Shown: piece by piece, positions 23,110 through 31,367 of the stretch
How positions within the stretch are numbered: position 1 is the stretch's first letter
Layout of the letters: each line of letters begins with the position of its first letter
DNA from: Streptomyces microflavus
GTDB taxonomy: Bacteria > Actinomycetota > Actinomycetes > Streptomycetales > Streptomycetaceae
Length of the DNA: 64,000 nucleotides
Assembly (NCBI RefSeq): GCF_014650075.1
Contig: NZ_BMUG01000006.1
Span: 310,001-374,000 of the forward strand
Direction of reading: 5' to 3'
Notes under the pieces: model-generated
Seen by the model: only the letters and a program-made list of their open reading frames with translations
Databases searched by the model: none
What the model was told of the DNA's origin: nothing
Position numbers and translations under genes: made by a program

Positions 23110-23137
23110 TTGAACTGCGGCCTCCTCCCTCTATCGT
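23110..23137 (+). promoter_or_regulatory. Putative promoter of the GntR gene
   Basis: TTGAAC at 23110-23115 and TATCGT at 23132-23137 are 16 nt apart, a fair housekeeping promoter about 55 nt ahead of the GntR start. It lies back to back with the iron box, so the iron regulator could also affect it. Confidence 0.5.
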
Positions 23138-23193
23138 GCACGGGGGGCCGGGCACGCGCGAGCCGGCCCGCGCGGCAGGCCTAGGAGGTCCGG

Positions 23194-23982
23194 GTGGAGC
23201 AGGGCAGTGCGCGAGAGGGCGTACGGCCGCCGTACGCGCCCGGCGCGTACCCGGGCACCCCGGAGACCGTCAGGGTGCCCGAACAGCTGCGCGGCGACCG
23301 TCCGCGTGACGGGGCGGCCGCCCGGGGTGAGCACACCCACAGCGAGCCGCCCGCCCCGCGCGTGGTCCGCCACTCCGTCCGGGGCCAGATCCTGGAGGCC
23401 CTGCGCGCCGCGCTCGTCGACGGCGAGCTGATCCCCGGCCAGGTCTACTCCGCCCCGGCGCTCGGCGCCCGCTTCGGGGTCTCCGCGACCCCGGTGCGCG
23501 AGGCGATGCAGCAGCTGGCGGTCGAGGGCGCCGTCGAGGTGGTGCCGAACCGCGGCTTCCGGGTCAGCGAACGAGGACCCCGTGAGCTGGCGGAGCTGGC
23601 CGAGGTACGTGCCCTGATCGAGGTACCGGTGATGCTGCGACTGGCCCGCACGGTTCCGGCGGAGCGCTGGGGCACCCTGCGCCCCCTGGCCGACGCCACG
23701 GTCGCGGCGGCCGCCGTGGGGGACCGGGCGAGTTACGCCGAATGCGACCGGGCCTTCCACCGCGCGGTCCTCACCCTGGCGGGCAACGAGCAGCTGGTGG
23801 CCGTCGCCGACGAGCTGCACCGCCGCTCGCAGTGGCCGCTGGTCGCGGGCCCCGCCACCCGCCGGGCCGACCTGCTGGCGGACGCCGCCGAGCACACCGC
23901 CCTGCTCGACGCCCTGATCGCCCAGGATCTGGCCGTCGTCCAGGCCCTCGTACGGGAGCACTTCACCGGCGCGGACGGCTGA
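23194..23982 (+). CDS. GntR-family (FadR/FCD) transcriptional regulator
   Basis: This 262-residue protein has a Pro/Gly-rich N-terminal tail of about 55 residues. A GntR winged helix follows (about 57-125: SVRGQILEALRAALVDGEL, SAPALGARFGVSATPVREAMQQL). The all-helical FCD effector domain (about 130-255) keeps the Asp/His metal ligands of the family in part (DRAFHRAVL, REHF). AGGAGG lies 5 nt before the GTG start. FCD regulators usually sense carboxylic acids; the target here is unknown because neither neighbour is an obvious catabolic gene. Confidence 0.93.
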   Translation: MEQGSAREGVRPPYAPGAYPGTPETVRVPEQLRGDRPRDGAAARGEHTHSEPPAPRVVRHSVRGQILEALRAALVDGELIPGQVYSAPALGARFGVSATPVREAMQQLAVEGAVEVVPNRGFRVSERGPRELAELAEVRALIEVPVMLRLARTVPAERWGTLRPLADATVAAAAVGDRASYAECDRAFHRAVLTLAGNEQLVAVADELHRRSQWPLVAGPATRRADLLADAAEHTALLDALIAQDLAVVQALVREHFTGADG

Positions 23983-24058
23983 CGACGGCTGACCGGGGCG
24001 CGCGGGTTTGCGGGCGTGCGCGGATGTTTCAGGGCGACCGCTCCGGCGTGCGCCCGCC

Positions 24059-24083
24059 CCCGGCGGACAGGTCGCCCGCCGGG
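24059..24083. terminator. Hairpin between convergent GntR and TPR-like genes
   Basis: CCCGGCGG and CCGCCGGG form a perfect 8-bp stem with a 9-nt loop in the 120-bp convergent gap. Confidence 0.65.
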
Positions 24084-24102
24084 ACGGGCGGCCCGCCGGT
24101 CC

Positions 24103-24897
24103 TCAGCTCGCCGCCGCCGGCCGCGGCGCCGGGACCCCGATGTGCGGCGCCAGCCAGGTGGGCACCCCGCCGAGCAGCCGGAACAGCCGCCCCGCCTCCG
24201 CACGCAGCCTGGCGGCCTCCGGTTCGGGCTCCGCCTCCGCCAGGGAGATCAGCGCCGGGGCCGTACCGACCAGGTAGCCCAGCTCCTCCCGGATCCGCAG
24301 CGACTCCGAGAACCCGTGCCGCGCCTCGGCCAGCTCGCCCTCCTGGAGCGCGAGCGACGCGAGGTGGCGCCAGGTGAAGGAGAGCAGCAGCTCGTCGCCG
24401 CGCGCGGTCGCTCCGGCGTGCGCCCGGCGGTACGCGGCGCGGGCGGACTCCGGGGAGTCCGCGATGTTCTGGGCAATGAGCCCGCGCCGGAAGTCCAGCA
24501 GCGGCCGCCCCGGTGCGGCGGGCGCCAGCAGTGCCGCCGCCCGGCTCAGCGCGACGCTCGCCTCGTCGGCCCGGTCCCGTACGCTCAGAAGGGTCGAGGC
24601 GTAGGCGAGGTGGCCACGCTCGCAGGCGGCCCCGCCGCGCTCGTCGTCGCTGCGGGCCAGCGCCTCCGCGCTGCGCAGCGCGTCCTCGGCGTCCGTCCAG
24701 CCCTCGCCGGTGTAGAGACACCGTTCGGTCAGCAGGGCGGTGCGCTGGAGCGCCGCCGCCGGGTCCTTCGCCGCGTGCGGTTCCAGCAGGGCGGCCGCAT
24801 CCGTCCAGCAGGCGCGGGACCTCAGCCGCCATACCGCTGTCTGGAGCGGCGGATCGTCTGCTGTCGTTCCGGAACCAGACATGGCGGTATGCGCCAC
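24103..24897 (-). CDS. TPR-like helical protein of unknown function
   Basis: This 264-residue Ala/Leu/Arg-rich protein is predicted to be almost all helix. Repeats of about 34-40 residues resemble tetratricopeptide units (ACWTDAAALLEPHAAKDPAAA, then GWTDAEDALRSAEALARSD, ESARAAYRRAHAGA, and GELAEARHGFSESLRIREELG). Such proteins are protein-binding scaffolds; the partner is unknown. The GTG at 24897 is chosen because GGAGGG lies 4 nt upstream, whereas ATG 24882 lacks a ribosome-binding site. It lies 147 bp downstream of pucR on the same strand, but the AT-richer gap suggests its own promoter. Confidence 0.75.
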   Translation of the reverse strand: MAHTAMSGSGTTADDPPLQTAVWRLRSRACWTDAAALLEPHAAKDPAAALQRTALLTERCLYTGEGWTDAEDALRSAEALARSDDERGGAACERGHLAYASTLLSVRDRADEASVALSRAAALLAPAAPGRPLLDFRRGLIAQNIADSPESARAAYRRAHAGATARGDELLLSFTWRHLASLALQEGELAEARHGFSESLRIREELGYLVGTAPALISLAEAEPEPEAARLRAEAGRLFRLLGGVPTWLAPHIGVPAPRPAAAS

Positions 24898-25044
24898 ATT
24901 GCCCTCCCCGAGCGCGCCATTGTGCTGTTGAGTCTGGCCGCATCTCAGCACGGATTGGCACGCCGGGCCAAGGGTTCCGACCGATGTCAGGTGAAGGAAT
25001 TCACAAACGGGGGGAGCTCATCAGCGCGCGGCGGGGCGCACAGG

Positions 25045-26823
25045 TCAGCTCATACGCAGGGCGAGGAAGAAGTCGAGCTTGTCCTCAAGACGCGAAAGGT
25101 CACGGCCCGTCAACTGCTCGATGCGGCCGACGCGGTAGCGCAGTGTGTTGACGTGGAGGTGCAGCCGGGCCGCGCAGCGGGTCCAGGAGCCGTCGCAGTC
25201 CAGGAAGGCTTCCAGGGTCTCGATCAGCTCCGCGCGGTGGCGCCGGTCGTAGTCGCGCAGCGGGTCCAGCAGCCGGGCGGTGAAGGCGCGGCGGACGTCG
25301 TCGGGGACGAACGGCAGCAGCAGCACGTGCGAGGCCAGCTCGTGGTGGCCGGCCGCGCAGACCCGCCCCGGACGGGCCGCCGCCACCCGGCGGGCGTGCC
25401 GGGCCTCCTCCAGCGCGCCGCGCAGCCCTTCGGCCGAGTGCACGGCCGCGCTGACACCCAGTGTCAGCCGCCCGTCGTCGGCGAGCCCCGCCGAGAGCGG
25501 TTCGCGTACGGCGGCGAGCAGCGCGTCGGCGTGCAGCGCGGGGTCCTGCGCCGCCGTGGGCTCCCCGCTCTCCGGTGCGGCGGCCGTCTCTGCGGTACCG
25601 GCGGCGGTGTCGGTGGGGCCGCCTACCGTGTCGGGGAGGGGGGCGGGCACGGCCGGGAGCGGTACGAGGGCGATGGCCTCCTCGCCCGTGTGGGCGACGG
25701 CGATGCGGTCGGCGGAGTCCGGGCCGCTGACCGCCGGGTCGACGAGGATCTCCTCCAGCAGGGCCTGGGCGGCCGGCCCGCCCGCGATGTCGCCGGGGAC
25801 GCCTCCCGGGCCCGGCGTGTCCGTGGCGGTCCAGTCGACCCGGGCCACCACGACCTGCCACTGCGGGGCCGCACCGAGGCCCGGCAGCAGGACCGGGGCT
25901 GCGACCCGGAGCCTGGCGGCGATCTCGGCCGGGGCGGCGCCCGCCTGGACCAGCTCCAGGACCTCCTGGGCGAGCCGTCGGCGTACCGTACGGGCCGCGT
26001 CGCGGCGGTCGCGCTCGACTGCGATCAGCTGGGTGACGCCCTGGAGCAGGTCGAGGCGGGCGGCGGGCCAGTCCGAGGCGTCCGCCTCGACGGCGAGCAG
26101 CCAGTCGGAGAGCACCGACTCGCGGACGTCACGGGCGGCCGGGACCGCGCCCCGGCCGGTGTTGCGGATCGGGAAGAGCGAATACGTCGTACCGGCGACG
26201 GCGGCCCGGTGCGGGCCCCGGCGTCCGGTGCGGGTCGCCGCCAGATGGCGTCCGGCCAGGGCGGCGCCCAGCGCACCCGGTAGCGGGGCGCCCGCCCCGG
26301 CGATCTGGCGGCCGGTGGGGGAGAGGACCCAGGCCCGCAGGTCCAGGTCGGAGGTGAGGAGGTCCAGGACCACCTCGGGGCCGCCGCCGGCGGGGCCCGA
26401 GGTCATCAGCCGCCGGTGCCGGTCCACCACGGCCGCCAGATCGCCCGCCCGCTCGCCGGAGACCTGGCGTACGACATGCTCGGTGATCGTTGCGAACGCC
26501 ACGGTCTCGTGCACCGCGAAGAGCGGCAGGCGATGCTGGAGACATGCCTCCACCAGGTCGGCGGGGATATCACCGAGCTCCGCCTCACCGGCCGCGAGCC
26601 CCGCCACCCCGGCGCCCGCCAGGATCCGCACGAACGGCTCGGAGTCGCTCGCGTCCCGGCGCCAGGCAAGACCCGTCAGCACCAGCTCGCCGCCGGAGAG
26701 GTAGCGGCTGGGGTCGCGCAGGTCGGTCGTCATGACGCCCCGGACCGTGCGGTCCAGCTCGTCCTCACCGCCGAGCAGCCGCAGGCCCAGCGCCTCGGTC
26801 TCCAGCAGTGCGCGCAGCCGCAT
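25045..26823 (-). CDS. pucR: PucR-family regulator of purine catabolism
   Basis: This 592-residue protein starts with the PucR N-terminal domain (about 1-125: LRALLETEALGLRLLGG, DLRDPSRYLSGGELVLTGL). A GGDEF-like CdaR middle region follows, and the C-terminal HTH_30 motif ends it (FLDCDGSWTRCAARLHLHVN, TLRYRVGRIEQLTG). PucR proteins activate or repress purine-degradation genes in response to intermediates such as allantoin. The gene is divergent from a complete xanthine dehydrogenase set, which strongly supports that role. The CdaR region has an unusual Ala/Pro/Thr-rich insert near residues 405-440. The ATG at 26823 has only a weak ribosome-binding site. Confidence 0.9.
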   Translation of the reverse strand: MRLRALLETEALGLRLLGGEDELDRTVRGVMTTDLRDPSRYLSGGELVLTGLAWRRDASDSEPFVRILAGAGVAGLAAGEAELGDIPADLVEACLQHRLPLFAVHETVAFATITEHVVRQVSGERAGDLAAVVDRHRRLMTSGPAGGGPEVVLDLLTSDLDLRAWVLSPTGRQIAGAGAPLPGALGAALAGRHLAATRTGRRGPHRAAVAGTTYSLFPIRNTGRGAVPAARDVRESVLSDWLLAVEADASDWPAARLDLLQGVTQLIAVERDRRDAARTVRRRLAQEVLELVQAGAAPAEIAARLRVAAPVLLPGLGAAPQWQVVVARVDWTATDTPGPGGVPGDIAGGPAAQALLEEILVDPAVSGPDSADRIAVAHTGEEAIALVPLPAVPAPLPDTVGGPTDTAAGTAETAAAPESGEPTAAQDPALHADALLAAVREPLSAGLADDGRLTLGVSAAVHSAEGLRGALEEARHARRVAAARPGRVCAAGHHELASHVLLLPFVPDDVRRAFTARLLDPLRDYDRRHRAELIETLEAFLDCDGSWTRCAARLHLHVNTLRYRVGRIEQLTGRDLSRLEDKLDFFLALRMS

Positions 26824-26874
26824 CTCGTCGCCGCCGATCTTTTCCGTAGGTGTGGGAGAGGTGGGTGAAGGAGT

Positions 26875-26897
26875 GGGTGGGTGGGGGAGCGGAGGGG
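26875..26897 (+). other. G-quadruplex motif
   Basis: Four G-tracts (GGG, GGG, GGGGG, GGGG) with loops of 1, 1 and 6 nt lie 52 bp upstream of the pucR start. They are on the strand that serves as template for pucR. Short loops favour a stable quadruplex. Confidence 0.6.
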
Positions 26898-26941
26898 TGA
26901 ACGGGTACCTGTGAATTGCAGCGAGGTTACTGATCCCCGTC

Positions 26942-26953
26942 ATTCGTTCGAAT
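26942..26953. promoter_or_regulatory. Palindrome ATTCGTTCGAAT, possible PucR site
   Basis: Two perfect 5-bp half-sites (ATTCG and CGAAT) are separated by 2 bp, midway between pucR and the xdh operon. It is a candidate operator by position and symmetry only. Confidence 0.35.
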
Positions 26954-27129
26954 CTACAAGACGAGGACGGAGACCAGCCAACTCCTTCAGTGTTTCGGTG
27001 ACTGCACCCACCGGGCCCTGGCTTGTGTACTGGGCCACACACCACGTGAACACCACATGAACGAGCCAGTCGAGGGCCGGCCGTCCCCAGCCCCAGCGAA
27101 CGACCCGATTGAGAAGAAGAGAGCCACTC

Positions 27130-28020
27130 ATGGACTTCCTTCGCCCCGCCAGCTGGGAGGAGGCGCTCGCCGCCAAGGCCGAGCACCCCACGGCTGTGCC
27201 CATCGCGGGCGGCACGGATGTGATGGTCGAGATCAACTTCGACCACCGGCGGCCCGAGTACCTCCTGGACCTGAACCGCATCGGTGAGCTGTCCGAGTGG
27301 GAGGTGGGCCAGGAGAGCGTACGGCTCGGCGCCTCGGTGCCGTACAGCGCCATCATGGAGCACCTGCGGGCCGAGCTGCCCGGCCTGGCGCTCGCCTCGC
27401 ACACCGTCGCGTCCCCGCAGATCCGCAACCGCGGCGGTGTCGGAGGAAACCTCGGCACCGCTTCGCCCGCCGGTGACGCCCACCCGGCGCTGCTCGCCGC
27501 GGGGGCCGAGGTGGAGGCCGAATCCGTACGCGGAACGCGGCTGATTCCTATCGACGCTTTCTACACAGGGGTCAAGCGCAACGCCCTGGAGCCGGACGAG
27601 CTGATCCGCGCCGTGCACATCAGGAAGGCCGACGGGCCCCAGCAGTACTCCAAGGTCGGCACCCGCAACGCGATGGTCATCGCCGTCTGCGCCTTCGGCC
27701 TCGCACTGCACCCCGAGACCCGCACCGTGCGCACCGGCATCGGTTCCGCCGCCCCGACCCCCGTCCGGGCCAAGGAGGCCGAGGCCTTCCTGAACGCCGC
27801 GCTCGACGAGGGCGGGTTCTGGGAGAGCGGCAAGATCATCACCCCCGCCATCGCCAAGCAGTTCGCCGCGCTCGCCTCCGGCGCCTGCAACCCGATCGAC
27901 GACGTACGGGGCACGGCGAAGTACCGCAGGCACGCGGTCGGGATCATGGCCCGCCGCACGCTCGGCTGGACCTGGGAGCAGTACCGCGGCGCGGGCCGCA
28001 CGCTGGAAGGAGCTGCGTAA
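27130..28020 (+). CDS. Xanthine dehydrogenase, FAD-binding subunit
   Basis: This 296-residue protein passes electrons from the iron-sulfur subunit to NAD through FAD. It has the two FAD loops of the family: IAGGTD at 25-30 and NRGGVGGNLGTASPAGD at about 100-116. A C-terminal CO-dehydrogenase flavoprotein domain covers about residues 180-285. It is first in the operon, with the next gene starting 2 nt after its stop. A GAAGAAGAGAG stretch just upstream serves as ribosome-binding site. Expression is probably under the divergent pucR. Confidence 0.94.
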   Translation: MDFLRPASWEEALAAKAEHPTAVPIAGGTDVMVEINFDHRRPEYLLDLNRIGELSEWEVGQESVRLGASVPYSAIMEHLRAELPGLALASHTVASPQIRNRGGVGGNLGTASPAGDAHPALLAAGAEVEAESVRGTRLIPIDAFYTGVKRNALEPDELIRAVHIRKADGPQQYSKVGTRNAMVIAVCAFGLALHPETRTVRTGIGSAAPTPVRAKEAEAFLNAALDEGGFWESGKIITPAIAKQFAALASGACNPIDDVRGTAKYRRHAVGIMARRTLGWTWEQYRGAGRTLEGAA

Positions 28021-28022
28021 CC

Positions 28023-28622
28023 ATGCGAGTCAATTTCACGGTCAACGGCCGTCCTCAGGAAGCCGACGACGTATGGGAGGGCGAGTCCCTTCTCTACGTG
28101 CTGCGTGAGCGTATGGGGCTGCCCGGTTCCAAGAACGCCTGCGAGCAGGGCGAGTGCGGGTCCTGCACGGTCCGCCTGGACGGCGTCCCGGTCTGTGCGT
28201 GCCTGGTCGCCGCCGGCCAGGTCCAGGACCGCGAGGTCGTCACCGTCGAGGGGCTGGCCGACTACGCCAAGCACCGCCAGGACACCCACCCCGGCGGCGG
28301 CTGCGCCTCCGGCGCCTGCGGCACCACCCTGGACGAGGCCAAGCGCTGGCAGTCCAAGCCCACCGACGGCCGGGCCGGCGAGGCCGCCCCGCTCTCCCCG
28401 ATCCAGCAGGCGTTCATCGACGCCGGAGCCGTCCAGTGCGGCTTCTGCACCCCCGGCCTGCTGGTCGCCGCCGACGAACTGCTGGAGAACAGCCCGTCCC
28501 CGTCCGACCAGGACATCCGCGAGGCGCTCTCCGGCAACCTGTGCCGCTGCACGGGTTACGAGAAGATCCTCGACGCGGTCCGCCTCGCGGCCGCCCGCCA
28601 GGAAGAGGCGGTCCAGTCATGA
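28023..28622 (+). CDS. Xanthine dehydrogenase, [2Fe-2S] subunit
   Basis: This 199-residue protein carries two [2Fe-2S] clusters. The ferredoxin-like N-terminal domain has Cys40, Cys45, Cys48 and Cys60 (CEQGECGSC). The all-helical C-terminal domain has Cys139 and Cys142 (QCGFCTPG) and Cys174 and Cys176 (LCRCTGY). A linker of about 40 residues between the domains (roughly 84-125), which includes an extra GGCASGACG stretch, makes it longer than the usual 150-170 residues. It relays electrons from the molybdenum centre to FAD. Its stop overlaps the next start as ATGA. Confidence 0.95.
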   Translation: MRVNFTVNGRPQEADDVWEGESLLYVLRERMGLPGSKNACEQGECGSCTVRLDGVPVCACLVAAGQVQDREVVTVEGLADYAKHRQDTHPGGGCASGACGTTLDEAKRWQSKPTDGRAGEAAPLSPIQQAFIDAGAVQCGFCTPGLLVAADELLENSPSPSDQDIREALSGNLCRCTGYEKILDAVRLAAARQEEAVQS

Positions 28623-31036
28623 CGACGTACCCGAAGGCCCAGAACGTACCGGCCGGAACCCCCACCAAGATCACCCAGGGTTCGCCCACCAAGGGCGGCA
28701 TCGGTGAGTCCACGCTCCGCCCCGACGGCACCCTGAAGGTCACCGGAGAGTTCGCGTACTCCTCCGACATGTGGCACGAGGACATGCTGTGGGGCCAGAC
28801 GCTGCGCTCCACCGTCGCGCACGCCGAGATCGTCTCCATCGACACCTCCGAGGCCCTGGCGATGCCCGGCGTCTACGCCGTGCTGACCTACGACGACCTG
28901 CCCGCCGCGATGAAGAACTACGGCCTGGAGATCCAGGACACCCCGGTTCTCGCCCACGGCAAGGTCCGCCACCACGGTGAGCCGGTCGCCATCGTGGCCG
29001 CCGACCACCCGGAGACCGCGCGCCGCGCCGCCGCCAAGATCAAGATCGACTACCGGGAGCTGCCCCTCATCACCGACGAGGCCTCGGCGACCGCTCCCGG
29101 CGCCGTGCTCGTGCACGAGGGCCGCGACGACCACCACATCGGTCATGTCCCGCACCCCAACATCGTGCACCGCCAGCCGATCATCCGTGGCGACGCCGAC
29201 GAGGCCGCAAAGCGCGCCGACGTCATCGTCAGGGGCGAGTACACCTTCGGCATGCAGGACCAGGCCTTCCTCGGCCCGGAGTCCGGGCTCGCGGTGCCCT
29301 CCGAGGACGGCGGTGTCGAGCTGTACGTCGCCACCCAGTGGCTGCACTCGGACCTCGGCCAGATCGCCCCCGTCCTCGGCCTGCCCGAGGACAAGGTCCG
29401 GATGACGCTCTCCGGCGTCGGCGGGGCCTTCGGCGGCCGCGAGGACATCTCGATGCAGATCCACGCCTGCCTGCTGGCGCTCCGCACCGGCAAGCCGGTC
29501 AAGATCGTCTACAACCGGTTCGAGTCCTTCTTCGGACACGTCCACCGGCACCCGGCGAAGCTCACCTACGAGCACGGCGCCACCAAGGACGGCAAGCTCA
29601 CGCACATGAAGTGCCGCATCGTCCTGGACGGCGGCGCCTACGCCTCCGCCTCCCCGGCGGTCGTCGGCAACGCCTCCTCGCTCTCGGTCGGCCCGTACGT
29701 CATCGAGGACGTCGACATCGAGGCGGTCGCGCTCTACACCAACAACCCGCCCTGCGGCGCGATGCGCGGCTTCGGCGCGGTCCAGGCCTGCTTCGCCTAC
29801 GAGGCGCAGATGGACAAGCTGGCCGCGAAGCTGGACATGGACCCCGTCGAGTTCCGGCAGCTCAATGCCATGGAACAGGGCACCCTGCTGCCCACCGGCC
29901 AGCCCTGCGACTCGCCGGCCCCGGTCGCCGAGCTGCTGCGCCTGGTCAAGGCCCGGCCGCTGCCGCCCGAGCAGGAGTGGCTGACGGCGGGCAGCGAAGG
30001 CACCTCCGTCGACGTGCGGGCGCTGCCCGGCGGGCTCTCCAACACCACCCACGGCGAAGGCGTCGTCCGCGGCGTCGGCTACGCGGTCGGCCTGAAGAAC
30101 GTCGGCTTCTCCGAGGGCTTCGACGACTACTCCACCGCCCGGGTGCGGATGGAGGTCATCAACGGCGAGCCGGTCGCCACCGTGCACACCGCGATGGCCG
30201 AGGTCGGGCAGGGCGGTGTCACCGTGCACGCCCAGATCGCCCGTACCGAACTCGGTGTCAACCAGGTCACCATCCACCCCGCCGACACCAAGGTCGGCTC
30301 CGCCGGATCCACCTCCGCCTCCCGCCAGACGTACGTCACCGGCGGCGCGGTCAAGAACTCCTGCGAGGCCGTCCGGGAGCAGGTGCTGGAGATCGGCCGC
30401 CGCAAGTTCGGGTCCTACCACCCGGCCTGGGCCACCGCCGAACTCCTCCTGGAGGGCGGCAAGGTCGTCACCGACGGCGGTGAGGTGCTCGCCGACGTGG
30501 CCGACGTCCTGGAGGACGAGGCGATCGACATCGAGCTGGAGTGGCGCCACCGGCCCACCGAGGCGTTCGACCTGCGCACCGGACAGGGCAACGGCCACGT
30601 CCAGTACTCCTTCGCCGCGCACCGTGCGGTCGTCGAGGTCGACACCGAGCTCGGCCTGGTCAAGGTCATCGAACTGGCCTGCGCCCAGGACGTCGGCAAG
30701 GCGCTCAACCCGCTCTCCGTCCTCGGCCAGATCCAGGGCGGCACCCTCCAGGGCATGGGCGTCGCCGTGATGGAGGAGATCATCGTCGACCCGAAGACCG
30801 CGAAGGTGCGCAACCCGTCCTTCACGGACTACCTCCTCCCCACCATCCTCGACACGCCGACCATCCCGGTCGACGTGCTCGAACTCGCCGACGAGAACGC
30901 CCCGTACGGGCTGCGTGGCATCGGCGAGGCCCCCACCCTGTCGTCGACCCCGGCCGTCCTCGCGGCGATCCGGAACGCGACGGGCCTTGAGCTCAACAGG
31001 ACCCCGGTACGCCCCGAGCACCTCACCGGTACCTGA
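28619..31036 (+). CDS. Xanthine dehydrogenase, molybdopterin-binding subunit
   Basis: This 805-residue catalytic subunit hydroxylates hypoxanthine to xanthine and xanthine to urate. It contains the a/b hammerhead domain (about 35-150) and the molybdopterin domain with motifs GGAFGGRED, AMRGFGAVQ and GSAGSTSASRQT. The base catalyst is Glu770 in GLRGIGEAPT near the C-terminus. Length and motif order are those of bacterial XdhB/PucD proteins. It is translationally coupled to the iron-sulfur subunit and followed by a strong terminator overlapping its stop codon, so permease and xdhC probably form a separate transcript. Confidence 0.95.
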   Translation: MTTYPKAQNVPAGTPTKITQGSPTKGGIGESTLRPDGTLKVTGEFAYSSDMWHEDMLWGQTLRSTVAHAEIVSIDTSEALAMPGVYAVLTYDDLPAAMKNYGLEIQDTPVLAHGKVRHHGEPVAIVAADHPETARRAAAKIKIDYRELPLITDEASATAPGAVLVHEGRDDHHIGHVPHPNIVHRQPIIRGDADEAAKRADVIVRGEYTFGMQDQAFLGPESGLAVPSEDGGVELYVATQWLHSDLGQIAPVLGLPEDKVRMTLSGVGGAFGGREDISMQIHACLLALRTGKPVKIVYNRFESFFGHVHRHPAKLTYEHGATKDGKLTHMKCRIVLDGGAYASASPAVVGNASSLSVGPYVIEDVDIEAVALYTNNPPCGAMRGFGAVQACFAYEAQMDKLAAKLDMDPVEFRQLNAMEQGTLLPTGQPCDSPAPVAELLRLVKARPLPPEQEWLTAGSEGTSVDVRALPGGLSNTTHGEGVVRGVGYAVGLKNVGFSEGFDDYSTARVRMEVINGEPVATVHTAMAEVGQGGVTVHAQIARTELGVNQVTIHPADTKVGSAGSTSASRQTYVTGGAVKNSCEAVREQVLEIGRRKFGSYHPAWATAELLLEGGKVVTDGGEVLADVADVLEDEAIDIELEWRHRPTEAFDLRTGQGNGHVQYSFAAHRAVVEVDTELGLVKVIELACAQDVGKALNPLSVLGQIQGGTLQGMGVAVMEEIIVDPKTAKVRNPSFTDYLLPTILDTPTIPVDVLELADENAPYGLRGIGEAPTLSSTPAVLAAIRNATGLELNRTPVRPEHLTGT

Positions 31037-31069
31037 GGCGGGGGCCGGGTGATCCCCGGCCCCCGCCTC
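31035..31069 (+). terminator. Terminator of the xanthine dehydrogenase operon
   Basis: A perfect 15-bp GC stem (GAGGCGGGGGCCGGG and its complement) with a 5-nt loop (TGATC) starts inside the stop codon. Confidence 0.85.
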
Positions 31070-31367
31070 CGAGCGGTCCCCCCTGAACTCTCCGGGCGGT
31101 GTGCTGAGCCGAGAACGTCACACTTTTCCGCACCCCGCACCGCCCGGAGACACCAAGTACCGCACCGCTCGCGGTTCTTCGCCGTACGCCGGCACACGCC
31201 GGCGCACCGGCAGCGCCTCACGGATCAACCGTGCTCCGGCACATCCGTATCTGCTTCAACAGTTCGTCCCGGCCGTCCCCGGGTCGTGCAGCCGACGCAG
31301 TCATCCCAAATCCCGCAATCCCCAGTCACCACGCGGGTGCCCCTGTGAACCTTGGGAGTCAGGCATC
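31070..31367 (+). other. Leader region of the nucleobase permease
   Basis: The 298-bp gap after the xdh terminator has no gene. It contains a 12-bp inverted repeat (CTCCGGGCGGTG at 31090-31101 and its complement at 31138-31149) around a 36-nt AT-richer loop. A shorter hairpin made of CGCCGG and CCGGCG lies further on, near 31190. It must hold the permease promoter, though no clear -10/-35 pair was found. Confidence 0.6.

Larger units (their letters stand above)
26824..27129. other. 306-bp divergent region between pucR and xdh genes
   Basis: It contains a polypurine G-rich stretch next to pucR, a 5-2-5 palindrome at 26942-26953, and the leader of the xanthine dehydrogenase operon ending in GAAGAAGAGAG. 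No gene is seen. Confidence 0.8.

Noticed and set aside
24103..25045. pucR and the TPR-like gene as one operon
   Set aside because: The 147-bp AT-richer gap and lack of functional link argue for separate transcription.
28556..31021. 821-residue minus-strand frame opposite the molybdopterin subunit
   Set aside because: The sense strand encodes an unmistakable xanthine dehydrogenase subunit; the antisense frame is low-complexity and has no motifs.
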